This document shows positions 43,434 through 52,119 of a DNA stretch of 64,000 nt, piece after piece. The position numbers and the translations under genes were made by a program. The DNA comes from JAGLON01 sp041394985 (GTDB taxonomy: Bacteria > Zixibacteria > MSB-5A5 > GN15 > JAAZOE01), in the NCBI GenBank assembly GCA_041394985.1, contig JAWLBI010000001.1, positions 1,054,001 to 1,118,000 on the forward strand, given 5' to 3'. Within the stretch, counting starts at the first letter, position 1. Each line of letters starts with the position of its first letter. The notes under the pieces are model-generated. The model was not told the origin of the DNA. It saw only the letters and a list, made by a program, of their open reading frames with translations, and did not search any database.

Positions 43434-43790
43434 TGGGATTTTTGAGGGGTGATGGTAGGGCGGATTTTTCCCAAAATCCGCCAAGAAAGTAGGGCAGGTC
43501 CCCAATTGGGACCTGCCTTTTTTGTAGCGCCAAGCGCTACCGTCCGGCGGCGGGACCCCACCCTCGCCCGAAGACGGGCATCGGATGGGCCACCCCGTCT
43601 TTGTAGGGGCCGGGTCCTCCGGCCCGTGAGAATCGACTTCCAAACTCCATCCTATAGCTGTAACCCATGGCTTCGCCATGGGATTAATGAGTCATTCCGA
43701 GAAGCGATGCCTTCTTAGACATCGCGCCGAAGAATCAGCTCCTGCCAAACACGTTTCATCTTGCACATAACAATATCCGACTTATATTTA
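43434..43790. repeat. Cluster of palindromic intergenic repeat modules (copy C)
   Basis: No gene. The modules in order are: TAGGGCGGATTTTTCCC ... ATCCGCC (about 43455-43483), GGCAGGTCCC/GGGACCTGCC (43493-43517), GTAGCGC-CAA-GCGCTAC (43524-43540), a GTAGGGGCCGG ... CCGGCCC hairpin (about 43602-43626), CCCATGGC-TTC-GCCATGGG (43664-43682) and GTCATTCCGAGAAGCGA (from about 43691). Most correspond to modules at 18.75-19.13 kb. The cluster directly precedes the AT-rich secreted propeller gene. Confidence 0.8.
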
Positions 43791-43794
43791 TGAC

Positions 43795-45366
43795 ATGCGC
43801 TCGTTGATACCAATATTCATTGTACTTTGTTTATTCACATCTCTTTATTCTCAAGAGCTTACTGTTATCGATGCAAAATTGACTGGAATTGATGATACAG
43901 AATTCAGATGTGAAGGATTGGGAGATGTGAATGGTGATGGATATGCTGATTTCTTATTAGGAGTATATAATATTCATGAGCTGCAATTGTATCTTGGTGG
44001 AACGAAACCATTTGATAGCGCACCTGTACTGACTTGGCCCAATTTAGGGTACTTTAATGATTGGTACTCATTTTCACCTGAGAATATTGGTGATATAGAT
44101 TGTGATGGAGTAAATGATTTCTTTGGTGTATTTCATGTTGAGGATTCATTAAAAATCTTTTTTGGATTAGAGAGTCTTGATACTACTCAACAATTGACTT
44201 TGCAAATATTTGAAGCGCTTTTATATCGCGCAGACGGTGGTAGTGATAATAACAATGATGGTAACAATGATTTTTGGATATACAAATCAGGAGTTCAATC
44301 AGACACAATATTTGGTTTTACCGGTTGTAGTGAAATCGATTCACAACCTGATTATTATATATTTCCATCAAAAGAGCCCAGCTATAGATTTTACATACCA
44401 GGTCTTGAGTTTAGTTCAAGCTATGACCTAAATGGTGATTCCATCCCTGATGTCATTTATAGCCAACCCTCTCAAGACGCTGGCTATCCCGGTCGCGTTT
44501 GCATCATTTGGGGCGGGGAGAGTCTGTCGCAAGAACCAGATTTGATATTCTACGCTCCTGATACACTTGGCCTATTCTGGAATTTTGGGTATGATATAGC
44601 ACTCTTGAATGATATTTCAGGGGATGGCATTGATGATTTACTTGTAAATCAATATCGATACAACTATATATATTTTGGTGGACAGCCGTTTGATACTATT
44701 CCGGACATAATAGTTGATTGGACACTAGTTGCTCATGATCATGTAGAGAATATTGGTGATATCAATAATGATGGATACGACGATGTTTTGTTTTCGAATG
44801 ACAATAATCTACTCAGTCATACAGCCATTTTATACTGTTATCCCGGTATGGATACATTAATAGATGTTGATTTCACCGATAATGATTACTATACAGCCCT
44901 CCAAGTTGGTTCAGTCGGTGAATTCGGCGGCGATCGATCTTCTGCTGGTGATGTAAATGGCGACGGCTTGAATGATTTTCTAAACATAGGAATAACGGGA
45001 GGTTTTACCGGTAGCCAGGGAGTGGCTGTCATCCAATCCGGCTGGCAGGAACCGGTAGCAACCGATGATGTACCTGACAATCTACCGCAAACATTCTCTC
45101 TCGAACAAAACTATCCCAACCCATTCAACTCCGGGACGACGATTGATTTCACGCTCTCGCGCGGCGGTTATACCGAAGTCGTGATTTACAATATCCTCAG
45201 CGAAGTCGTAGCAACACCATTGGCAAAGCACATGCCTGCCGGGGAGCATCGCATCCAATGGGACGGCAAAGACACGGTTGGCAACCCAACAGCGACCGGA
45301 GTCTATTTCTACCGCATCACTTCGGGCGATTTCACCGAGACAAAAAAGATGGTGTTGTTGAAATAG
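43795..45366 (+). CDS. Secreted FG-GAP beta-propeller protein with T9SS type A sorting domain
   Basis: A 523-residue protein with a signal peptide (cut near residue 19, LYSQ). About seven repeats with Ca-binding-type DxNxDGxxD loops (DVNGDGYADF, DIDCDGVNDFF, DLNGDSIPDV, DISGDGIDDLL, DINNDGYDDVL, DVNGDGLNDFL) form an integrin-like propeller. The last 90 residues are a type A sorting domain: FSLEQNYPNPFNSGTTIDF, then VVIYNILSEVV, and TGVYFYRI with TKKMVLLK at the end. It should be exported by the type IX system and attached to or released from the surface. The propeller is AT-rich; the sorting domain has the GC-richer codon use of the host. Confidence 0.88.
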   Translation: MRSLIPIFIVLCLFTSLYSQELTVIDAKLTGIDDTEFRCEGLGDVNGDGYADFLLGVYNIHELQLYLGGTKPFDSAPVLTWPNLGYFNDWYSFSPENIGDIDCDGVNDFFGVFHVEDSLKIFFGLESLDTTQQLTLQIFEALLYRADGGSDNNNDGNNDFWIYKSGVQSDTIFGFTGCSEIDSQPDYYIFPSKEPSYRFYIPGLEFSSSYDLNGDSIPDVIYSQPSQDAGYPGRVCIIWGGESLSQEPDLIFYAPDTLGLFWNFGYDIALLNDISGDGIDDLLVNQYRYNYIYFGGQPFDTIPDIIVDWTLVAHDHVENIGDINNDGYDDVLFSNDNNLLSHTAILYCYPGMDTLIDVDFTDNDYYTALQVGSVGEFGGDRSSAGDVNGDGLNDFLNIGITGGFTGSQGVAVIQSGWQEPVATDDVPDNLPQTFSLEQNYPNPFNSGTTIDFTLSRGGYTEVVIYNILSEVVATPLAKHMPAGEHRIQWDGKDTVGNPTATGVYFYRITSGDFTETKKMVLLK

Positions 45367-45369
45367 GGA

Positions 45370-45601
45370 ACACACCCCGCCCTCGAAGACTCGGCACCCC
45401 TCTCGAGAGGGGATGGCAAGAGCAGATTCTTCAGTCTCTGTAGGGCAGATTTGTCTTCAAATCTGCCATCCGGATTTCGGAGCATTATTTAAATATGAAA
45501 AGGAGGATTATAAGAAGAATCCGCCCTACAATTATTTGCTCAAAGATGACAGGATAAATAACGAGTTTGGGTAGCCCGACCCTTCAGGGTCGGGCGGGAT
45601 A
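45370..45601. repeat. Cluster of palindromic intergenic repeat modules (copy D)
   Basis: The modules are ACACACCCCGCCCTCGA ... CCCCTCTC-GAGAGGGG (45370-45414, like 18.88 kb), GTAGGGCAGATTTGTC ... AAATCTGCC (about 45440-45467), a partial inverted ATCCGCCCTAC (about 45516-45530) and GCCCGACCCT-TC-AGGGTCGGGC (45574-45595). The last could also serve as a terminator between the convergent secreted-protein and cobA-hemD genes. Confidence 0.78.
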
Positions 45602-45605
45602 TGAT

Positions 45606-47150
45606 TTATTGCTTGATCTTATCCTTGTAATAATCCAGCAACTCGTCGATCAGGCCCTCGACCGTGTGCACTTTCGCCTCACGCGTCAATTCCAGATTGT
45701 GCTCCTTCAGGCGAACCGACATCTTCGGACCGATGGAAAATATCTTCGCATCCTTCAGCACAATCTTCGCTTCCTCCTCAGTGAGATTATGATATAATCC
45801 CTCGAGAGTCGAGCCGCTGGTGAACAGGATCGCATGCGGCGGATACTCGATAACTTTCTCCTTCAATCCATCCGGCCACATGGGATGATAGGTCCGATAC
45901 ACGGTTAGCGGGATAATTTCTGCGCCGTGCGCCGGGAGCGTTTTCTCCAATATATCATCGGCGAGATTCCCGCGCACACGAACGATTGTCGCACCGTCCA
46001 AATCGAGCTGCTCCGCCATCTCCTTGGTCAGCACATCGACGATTGCCTTGGATGGCACGAAATCCGCTTTCAGGTGATATTCCTCGAGCATCTTCGCCGT
46101 CCCGACGCCGATGGCGGCAATCTTGAATCCGCCCAGCCTGCGGATGTCATCGAAATGATCGCGCAACTTCGCGAAGAAACAGCGCACGCCGTTTTCCGAG
46201 GTAAACACGATCCACTTTTTTTCAGATTCGATAGCCGCGACCTTATTCCAATTGCGCGGATCCTCGAATGTATCGATCGAAATCGTCGGATACGGCATCG
46301 GCTCGGCGCCGAGCCGCCGCAGGCGCTCGTACAAATCGCCCGCCTGCTGTGCCGAGCGCGTCACCATGACGCGCAGACCGAACAGCGGTCGGTCGGTAAA
46401 CCAGCTCAGATACGGCTGCAAATCGACAACATGCCCGAGTACAAACAGCGCCGGAGGCACTACCTTGTTTTCCTCCGCTACTCTCGGCAATTCAGAGAGT
46501 GTCGTCGTAAAAACGCGCTGCGAGGGGAATGTCCCGCGCTCGACGATAGCCGCAGGGAGCGATGCATCCATCCCATATTCGGTCAATTGCTTCACGATTT
46601 CGGCGATTTGATTGACGCCCATATAAATGACAACGGTGCCGTTTTTTGTTTGCGCCACCCAGTCCCATGGGACGGATGTTTTCAGCTTATCACTGGCCTT
46701 GTGCCCGGTGACAAACAGCACCGACGATGCCCGCTCGCGGTCGGTGCAGGGGATACCGCAATAAGCGGGTCCCGCGATACCGGATGTGACGCCGTTAATG
46801 ATTTCGAATTTGATACCATGCTCGCGCAGATATTTGGCTTCCTCGCCGCCGCGCCCGAATATCAACGGGTCGCTGCCCTTCAGGCGCGCGACGTTTTTGC
46901 CTTCCTTCGCGAGCTTACACAGCATTTCGTTGATTTTATCCTGCGGCACCGGATGATTGCCCGCCCGCTTGCCGACATAGAACACTTCGGTCGTCTCGGG
47001 CAGCGTCACAATCAATTGCGGGCACACGAGATTATCATAGACGACGGCATCGCACGATTCGAGCAGTTGTTTGCCGCGAACCGTAATCAGTCCCGGATCT
47101 CCGGGACCGGCGCCGATCAAATACACTGTACCGGGAGTAGGGTCAATCAT
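45606..47150 (-). CDS. cobA-hemD: Uroporphyrinogen-III C-methyltransferase / uroporphyrinogen-III synthase fusion
   Basis: A 514-residue bifunctional protein. The N-terminal half is SUMT (GAGPGDPGLITVRG near residue 13, YVGKRAGNHPVPQ, ARLKGSDPLIFGRGGEE) and makes precorrin-2 with SAM. The C-terminal half (from about residue 255) is the HemD fold (VMVTRSAQQAGDL ... IVRVRGNLADD ... AILFTSGSTLEGL) and makes uroporphyrinogen III. The fusion is common in sulfate reducers and clostridia. It directs tetrapyrrole flux to sirohaem, needed by DsrAB. Confidence 0.93.
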   Translation of the reverse strand: MIDPTPGTVYLIGAGPGDPGLITVRGKQLLESCDAVVYDNLVCPQLIVTLPETTEVFYVGKRAGNHPVPQDKINEMLCKLAKEGKNVARLKGSDPLIFGRGGEEAKYLREHGIKFEIINGVTSGIAGPAYCGIPCTDRERASSVLFVTGHKASDKLKTSVPWDWVAQTKNGTVVIYMGVNQIAEIVKQLTEYGMDASLPAAIVERGTFPSQRVFTTTLSELPRVAEENKVVPPALFVLGHVVDLQPYLSWFTDRPLFGLRVMVTRSAQQAGDLYERLRRLGAEPMPYPTISIDTFEDPRNWNKVAAIESEKKWIVFTSENGVRCFFAKLRDHFDDIRRLGGFKIAAIGVGTAKMLEEYHLKADFVPSKAIVDVLTKEMAEQLDLDGATIVRVRGNLADDILEKTLPAHGAEIIPLTVYRTYHPMWPDGLKEKVIEYPPHAILFTSGSTLEGLYHNLTEEEAKIVLKDAKIFSIGPKMSVRLKEHNLELTREAKVHTVEGLIDELLDYYKDKIKQ

Positions 47151-47159
47151 ATGAACGCC

Positions 47160-47903
47160 TTATTTCTTATCATCCTCGCCGAATTCCAGCATGATGGGTC
47201 CGTCTTCGCCGGCATCTTCCTGGTGTGGTACATACGGATGCTCCTCCGCGGGCTCTTCGTCCGGTTGCGGCTCCAGCAAAGCTTCCAGTTGCTCATCGAG
47301 TTGCTCGTCGTTTTTATTCTTAATCAACGATTTCCAGTCGGCGGACAAAAATCTGTCGAGGCTTGCGAACCGTTCTTTTGCGTTATCACCCCAGCGATCC
47401 AGCACTTTCTTGCGGAAGGAACCGGCCAGCGAGACGATGCGCTTCCAGTGATCCGGGAAAATATTTTCCATGATGACGCGAAGGTGCGCTGCCAAAAACG
47501 GAGCGGTGCCATCGGTCGAGATGGCGATTGTCATCGCATCGCGCTTGAGATATGCCGGGAAGATGAAATTGCACAGCGGCGGATTGTCTACGACATTGAC
47601 GAGATTTCCTGCCTTCTTGCAATCTTCAAAAACGACCTTGTTGACCGCTTCATCATCGGTCGCTGAAATGACGATGCCAAAGTCGGCCGCTTCCGGAGAT
47701 TTATACGCCCGCTTTTCCAGCTTCAACTCACCTCGCGATTGATAATATTCGATTTTATCCGCGCATTCCGGCGAAATGACCGTGATATCGGCGCCGAATT
47801 CGATGAGCGTTTCAATCTTGCGAAGGGCGACCTTGCCGCCTCCGACAACCAGGCATTTATGTGCCGCGATGGATATATTCACCGGCAGGTATTTGTTTGC
47901 CAT
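47160..47903 (-). CDS. Precorrin-2 dehydrogenase / sirohydrochlorin ferrochelatase
   Basis: A 247-residue protein related to Met8p and the N-terminal part of CysG. The NAD-binding CLVVGGGKVALRKIETL (near residue 17), TDDEAVN and VDNPPLCNFIFPAYLKRD are typical. It oxidises precorrin-2 to sirohydrochlorin and may insert iron. The C-terminus carries an unusually acidic 40-residue tail (DEEPAEEHPYVPHQED). It lies between hemA and cobA-hemD with gaps of 5 and 9 bases. Confidence 0.9.
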   Translation of the reverse strand: MANKYLPVNISIAAHKCLVVGGGKVALRKIETLIEFGADITVISPECADKIEYYQSRGELKLEKRAYKSPEAADFGIVISATDDEAVNKVVFEDCKKAGNLVNVVDNPPLCNFIFPAYLKRDAMTIAISTDGTAPFLAAHLRVIMENIFPDHWKRIVSLAGSFRKKVLDRWGDNAKERFASLDRFLSADWKSLIKNKNDEQLDEQLEALLEPQPDEEPAEEHPYVPHQEDAGEDGPIMLEFGEDDKK

Positions 47904-47908
47904 GTCTC

Positions 47909-49126
47909 TTACTCCCCGTTATCCGCTTTCTTCTCAGAGCGGGATGATATGTGTAACAGTTTATTGACGAGCCGCTTGGTGGCCCGGTCGACCAACTCGC
48001 GCGTTTCATCGTCGAGTTCGGGATATATCTTGTTCATTTCATGCAATCGTGTTCGCTCATACGCATCGCTCAAGCCGTTGTATGAAGGCTCATGCCGCAT
48101 GCCGTCATACCAGTACACGAACTGTTCGAGTTTATATTCGATGATTCGCTCCGCCTGAGGAATGGCATTAAGCCGGTCATTCTGCTTTTCGCGCACGAAT
48201 TCCTTGACCGCTTCCATGTCATAATACTCGACGGCAGTCAATGAGGGATGCCATTCGACATCGCGTGGAACCGCCATATCCGCAATCAATACCGGATTGC
48301 CGTTATTTGCTGGGAACGCATTTTTCAACATGTCGGCCGTAATGACCGCCTTGTCCGATCCGGTACAACTCACGATGACATCGGCATTCGGAATCAGCGT
48401 CGGCAGACTATCGAGGCCATGCCCTTCAGCTTTATACTGCTGGGCAAACTCAACCGCCTTTTCCTTCGTTCGATTGACGAAAGTAAAATTATCGAATCCA
48501 TATCGGTTAAGCCGCGATACGGCCAGCGTTATCATCTTATTGAGTCCGATGAAAAGGATCATCGGGTTATCTAATTTTTTGATTTTACTGCGCACCAGAT
48601 CAATCGTCGCGCTGGCAACCGAGCAGGCGCCCTGACCGAGTTCGGTATCAGTGCGCACCTGTTTCCCGATGCGAAATGCCTGATGGAACAGGCGATGCAG
48701 AATCTTTCCGGCCGAATTGGCCGCACAGGCCGCAGAATAGGCTTCTTTCGCCTGACCGAGAATCTGATTTTCGCCAACAATCATCGATTCAATACCAGAT
48801 GCCACCCGGAAAATATGATCGATCGTGTGCTTGTCTTTCTTCAGGTAGAATTTGTCGATAATGCCGGAGATGTCGATGTTTTTGAACTTTTTGTAAAAGT
48901 CAATAACGATGGTCCGGGCGTTCAGTTTCAGGTCGAGGACGAAGTAAAATTCGATTCGGTTACAGGTGGATAAAACGACCGATTCCTTGATGCCTTGAAT
49001 CTTAAACAATGCGGCATTCGCTTTGACCAGTTCGTCGCGAGTCAATTGTAGTGGTTCGCGGTCCTGCAGACTCGCAGTCGTATGATTGATACCGATGACA
49101 AACAGCCGCCAATTACAGGGAAGCAT
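47909..49126 (-). CDS. hemA: Glutamyl-tRNA reductase
   Basis: A 405-residue enzyme with the catalytic cysteine in LSTCNRIEFY (near residue 54), GINHTTASL at the N-terminus, and FRVASGIESMIVGENQILGQAKEAY. It reduces glutamyl-tRNA to glutamate-1-semialdehyde, the first committed step of tetrapyrrole synthesis. It is followed directly by the two sirohaem genes; hemB, hemC and hemL are not in the window. Confidence 0.95.
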   Translation of the reverse strand: MLPCNWRLFVIGINHTTASLQDREPLQLTRDELVKANAALFKIQGIKESVVLSTCNRIEFYFVLDLKLNARTIVIDFYKKFKNIDISGIIDKFYLKKDKHTIDHIFRVASGIESMIVGENQILGQAKEAYSAACAANSAGKILHRLFHQAFRIGKQVRTDTELGQGACSVASATIDLVRSKIKKLDNPMILFIGLNKMITLAVSRLNRYGFDNFTFVNRTKEKAVEFAQQYKAEGHGLDSLPTLIPNADVIVSCTGSDKAVITADMLKNAFPANNGNPVLIADMAVPRDVEWHPSLTAVEYYDMEAVKEFVREKQNDRLNAIPQAERIIEYKLEQFVYWYDGMRHEPSYNGLSDAYERTRLHEMNKIYPELDDETRELVDRATKRLVNKLLHISSRSEKKADNGE

Positions 49127-49146
49127 AGCTCAAAAAACTCCTCAAT

Positions 49147-50823
49147 CTACCTCTGTGAGGCCTCGAATCCGCCGCTTAGTATATGTACGTGTTCAAATCC
49201 CGCCTGCTTGAGAATCACTGCCGCCTGATACGAGCGCGGCCCGCGCATACAAGAGATGACGATCGGCTTCGATTTATCCAATTCGCCGATTCGGTCTCGA
49301 ATTTCACCCAGCGGGATATTAACGACGCTGCGGCCGGGAATCTCCGGTAGTGGCGCCTCAGCATACTCCGCCGTCTCGCGGACATCCACCCAGTGATACC
49401 GGCATAATTCACTGCCTTCATCGACAATCGGATTTTCGAATGTGTATCCCGATTTCGCCATGGCCGCCAGATGATGCAGGCAGTCCAATGCCTCGGAATA
49501 GGGCGGGGCATACCCATGTTCGAAAGCCAATACGGTATCGAGTGTCGCCTTTTGCTGCAAAAGACCCGACATGGAATCGATACGTCGGCAGATATCGCCC
49601 TTTCCGACTGCCTGTAGCCCAAGGACCTTTTCCGTTCCTGGTTCATAGACCAGTTTCGTAACGAAAATACCGCTCTCCGGATAATAATCCGGTTTGTCGG
49701 GGAATGAGCCCCAGACGGCCTTAGTGGTCAATCCTGCCCTGGTAGCAGTTGCCTGAGACAGGCCAACGGCTCCGACATTGATATCGAAAATTTTCACGAA
49801 AAACGCGCCGAGCGCTCCGGGGAATGATGCCGAATTTCCTATGATATTCTCTGCAATGACTCGACCGTGGCGGTTGGCCAGCGATCCCATCGGTATGAAA
49901 AACTTTCTGCCGGTAATCTGATTGAGCGTCTCCACACAATCTCCACCCGCATAGATGTTTTCATCCGAGGTCTGCATCTTCTCATTGACGACAATAGCGC
50001 CGGTTGCACCGATATTCAAACCGCATGCCTTGGCCAGTGATACTTCCGGTTTTACGCCGAGACACAGGAAAACATAATCGGCGGTGACATCATCATGACC
50101 CTTGATCTTAACGATCGGATTTCCATCATCGTCGAGAGTTACTTCTTGCACTTCCGCGCCGGTGATGACATCGATATCCTGGCGAATCATTTCTCGCTTG
50201 GCGATTTCCGCCATCTCATTGTCCAGCACATACGGCAGGATTTGCGGCTCGCGCTCGATGAGGACGGTTTCTATTCCCCACAGCCCGGCGCAGGCCTCAG
50301 TCAACTCGCAGCCGATAAACCCGCCGCCAACGATGGCGACTTTACCGACCTGCCCGGTCTGAGCAGCCTTTCGGAATGCAATTGCATCCGACGGCCGCGT
50401 AAAACTGCTGATTTTCCGGCTCTCCGCAACCGGGAACGGCGCCGGTGTCGGAGTTGCCCCCGTCGCGATAACAAGCTTGCCGTACCCATGCTGTATTGTC
50501 TCGCCGCTCGCGAGCTTCTTGATCGTGACGAATTTCTCATCCCGGTTGATTGCGCTCACTTCCGCACCGGTAATGGCCTTGAATCCTTTAGTTTTTTCGA
50601 AGAATTCCGCATCGCGGGCAACGCCGTATGATGTATTGATCAATTCGCTGAATGCTTCGATATCGCCCGATGCGAAATAGGGAAGACCGCACGAGCCGTA
50701 TGATAATAAGTCTTCTTTTTGAAAGAGAGTAATAGTCAGGCTGCCGTCGCGGCGGGCCAGTGTCGCAGCAGTCTTCGGCCCGGCAGCAACGCCTCCGATG
50801 ATAACTACATCCGAATAATCCAT
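49147..50823 (-). CDS. CoA-disulfide / persulfide reductase-like flavoprotein with rhodanese domain
   Basis: A 558-residue protein: FAD domain (VIIGGVAAGPKTAAT), redox Cys45 in SYGSCGLPY, NADH domain (VAIVGGGFIGCELTEA), dimerisation domain and a C-terminal rhodanese domain with candidate active Cys525 (SCMRGPRSYQAAV). This is the layout of NAD(P)H-dependent persulfide reductases (Npsr) and CoA-disulfide reductases. It probably reduces polysulfide, sulfur or CoA persulfide. It is the first gene of the unit that includes hemA and follows the terminator of the dsr operon. Confidence 0.85.
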   Translation of the reverse strand: MDYSDVVIIGGVAAGPKTAATLARRDGSLTITLFQKEDLLSYGSCGLPYFASGDIEAFSELINTSYGVARDAEFFEKTKGFKAITGAEVSAINRDEKFVTIKKLASGETIQHGYGKLVIATGATPTPAPFPVAESRKISSFTRPSDAIAFRKAAQTGQVGKVAIVGGGFIGCELTEACAGLWGIETVLIEREPQILPYVLDNEMAEIAKREMIRQDIDVITGAEVQEVTLDDDGNPIVKIKGHDDVTADYVFLCLGVKPEVSLAKACGLNIGATGAIVVNEKMQTSDENIYAGGDCVETLNQITGRKFFIPMGSLANRHGRVIAENIIGNSASFPGALGAFFVKIFDINVGAVGLSQATATRAGLTTKAVWGSFPDKPDYYPESGIFVTKLVYEPGTEKVLGLQAVGKGDICRRIDSMSGLLQQKATLDTVLAFEHGYAPPYSEALDCLHHLAAMAKSGYTFENPIVDEGSELCRYHWVDVRETAEYAEAPLPEIPGRSVVNIPLGEIRDRIGELDKSKPIVISCMRGPRSYQAAVILKQAGFEHVHILSGGFEASQR

Positions 50824-50897
50824 TTTCTGTCTCTATATATCACCCGGCGGCTGTGCCCGCCCGGTTCGGTTCATATTTTTTAACTCATTCGCCCGCA

Positions 50898-50928
50898 ATA
50901 AAAAACGGACGGGAATTAACCCGTCCGT
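50898..50928 (-). terminator. Rho-independent terminator of the dsrMKJOP unit
   Basis: A 9-bp perfect stem (ACGGACGGG, 6-base loop, CCCGTCCGT) followed on the minus strand by T residues, 30 bases after the dsrP stop codon. Confidence 0.92.
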
Positions 50929-50957
50929 ATATAATCAATTTATAGAATTAATCAAGT

Positions 50958-52112
50958 CTACGCGGCTTTTTCTTTCACCGTCAGGGCTATTTTATACAGC
51001 CCTGTTACAACCAGGGCGCCGATGGCATAAATCGCTATCGTAATGAGGACTTCCGGCAGTGTCGGGAAGTACTCGGTCACGATACCCAGCGGATTCGGCA
51101 CGAAACCGGTGACGACCATGCCCATGCCCTTATCGATCCAGATAGAGACAAACACGGTGACACTGGCCAGCGCCAGCAGGTTATGGTTGGCCCGCAGTTT
51201 CGGGAACAACAACAGAACCAGCGACACGATCGCCAGAAATACCGAGAACCACATCCAGGGAACGAGGGCGGTTTTGTCGCCCAATCCCAGGAAGAGATAC
51301 TCGAAATGAGTCACATGTTCGGGAATATCACTATAGATGGCCGTGAACAGCTCCATCAGGATTAAGAACACGTTAAGACTCATCGCGTAGGTCATGATTA
51401 CGCCCAGTTTATTGACGGCGGTGTCACCGGCGTCGAATTTCGTGATTTTCCTCAGCAGGAGACAGAGGAGAATCAGCACCGACGGACCGGCGGCAAATGC
51501 CGAGGCCAAAAAGCGGGGCGCCAGGACGGCTGTCAGCCAGAAGGGGCGAGCGGCCAGACCGGAATATAAAAAAGCTGTCACGGTGTGAATCGAAACGGCC
51601 CAGGGAATGGACAGGTAAATTACCGGTTTGATCCATTTCGGCGGGGCGACTTCTTTTCTCTCCGCGGTCAGCATAAAGTGACTGATTACGACGTTCAGGA
51701 TGAGATAACCGAAAACGACTACCGTATCCCAGAACATCATCGAGTGGGGCGTCGGGTGCAAAAACACATTCGGGATTCTGAACGGTTGACCCATATCGAC
51801 GAAGATAAAGTTCATGCACATGATTACCGAGGCGATGGCGAGGAACTCACCGAGGATGGTGATTTTCCCGAACGCCTTGTAATTATGCAGATAATAGGGC
51901 AGGACGACCATCACGGCCGAGGCGGCGACACCGACCAGGAACGTAAACTGAGCGATATAAAATCCCCAGGTCACGTCGCGGCTGAGTCCGGTGATACCGA
52001 GCCCCTCGTTAAACTGCTTGAGATACGCCAGCGTTCCAACACCGATGACAACAAGCAGAAATGCTATCCATGTCCAGTAACGTTTATCTCCGCTAAGTGC
52101 TTTTTCTAACAT
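50958..52112 (-). CDS. dsrP: DsrP, NrfD-like membrane subunit of the DsrMKJOP complex
   Basis: About 384 residues from the ATG at 52112, chosen for the GAGGAG 5 bases upstream (a longer reading to 52154 would overlap dsrO). Ten membrane helices of the NrfD/PsrC type are visible (WTWIAFLLVVIGVGTLAYL, FYIAQFTFLVGVAASAVMVV and so on). DsrP exchanges electrons with the menaquinone pool and partners the periplasmic DsrO and DsrJ. It ends the transmembrane complex operon. Confidence 0.95.
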   Translation of the reverse strand: MLEKALSGDKRYWTWIAFLLVVIGVGTLAYLKQFNEGLGITGLSRDVTWGFYIAQFTFLVGVAASAVMVVLPYYLHNYKAFGKITILGEFLAIASVIMCMNFIFVDMGQPFRIPNVFLHPTPHSMMFWDTVVVFGYLILNVVISHFMLTAERKEVAPPKWIKPVIYLSIPWAVSIHTVTAFLYSGLAARPFWLTAVLAPRFLASAFAAGPSVLILLCLLLRKITKFDAGDTAVNKLGVIMTYAMSLNVFLILMELFTAIYSDIPEHVTHFEYLFLGLGDKTALVPWMWFSVFLAIVSLVLLLFPKLRANHNLLALASVTVFVSIWIDKGMGMVVTGFVPNPLGIVTEYFPTLPEVLITIAIYAIGALVVTGLYKIALTVKEKAA

Positions 52113-52119
52113 AAGCTCC

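Noticed and set aside
45927..47666. 579-codon frame opposite cobA-hemD and the sirohaem dehydrogenase
   Set aside because: It mirrors the codon bias of two clearly identified minus-strand genes and contains no recognisable domain.
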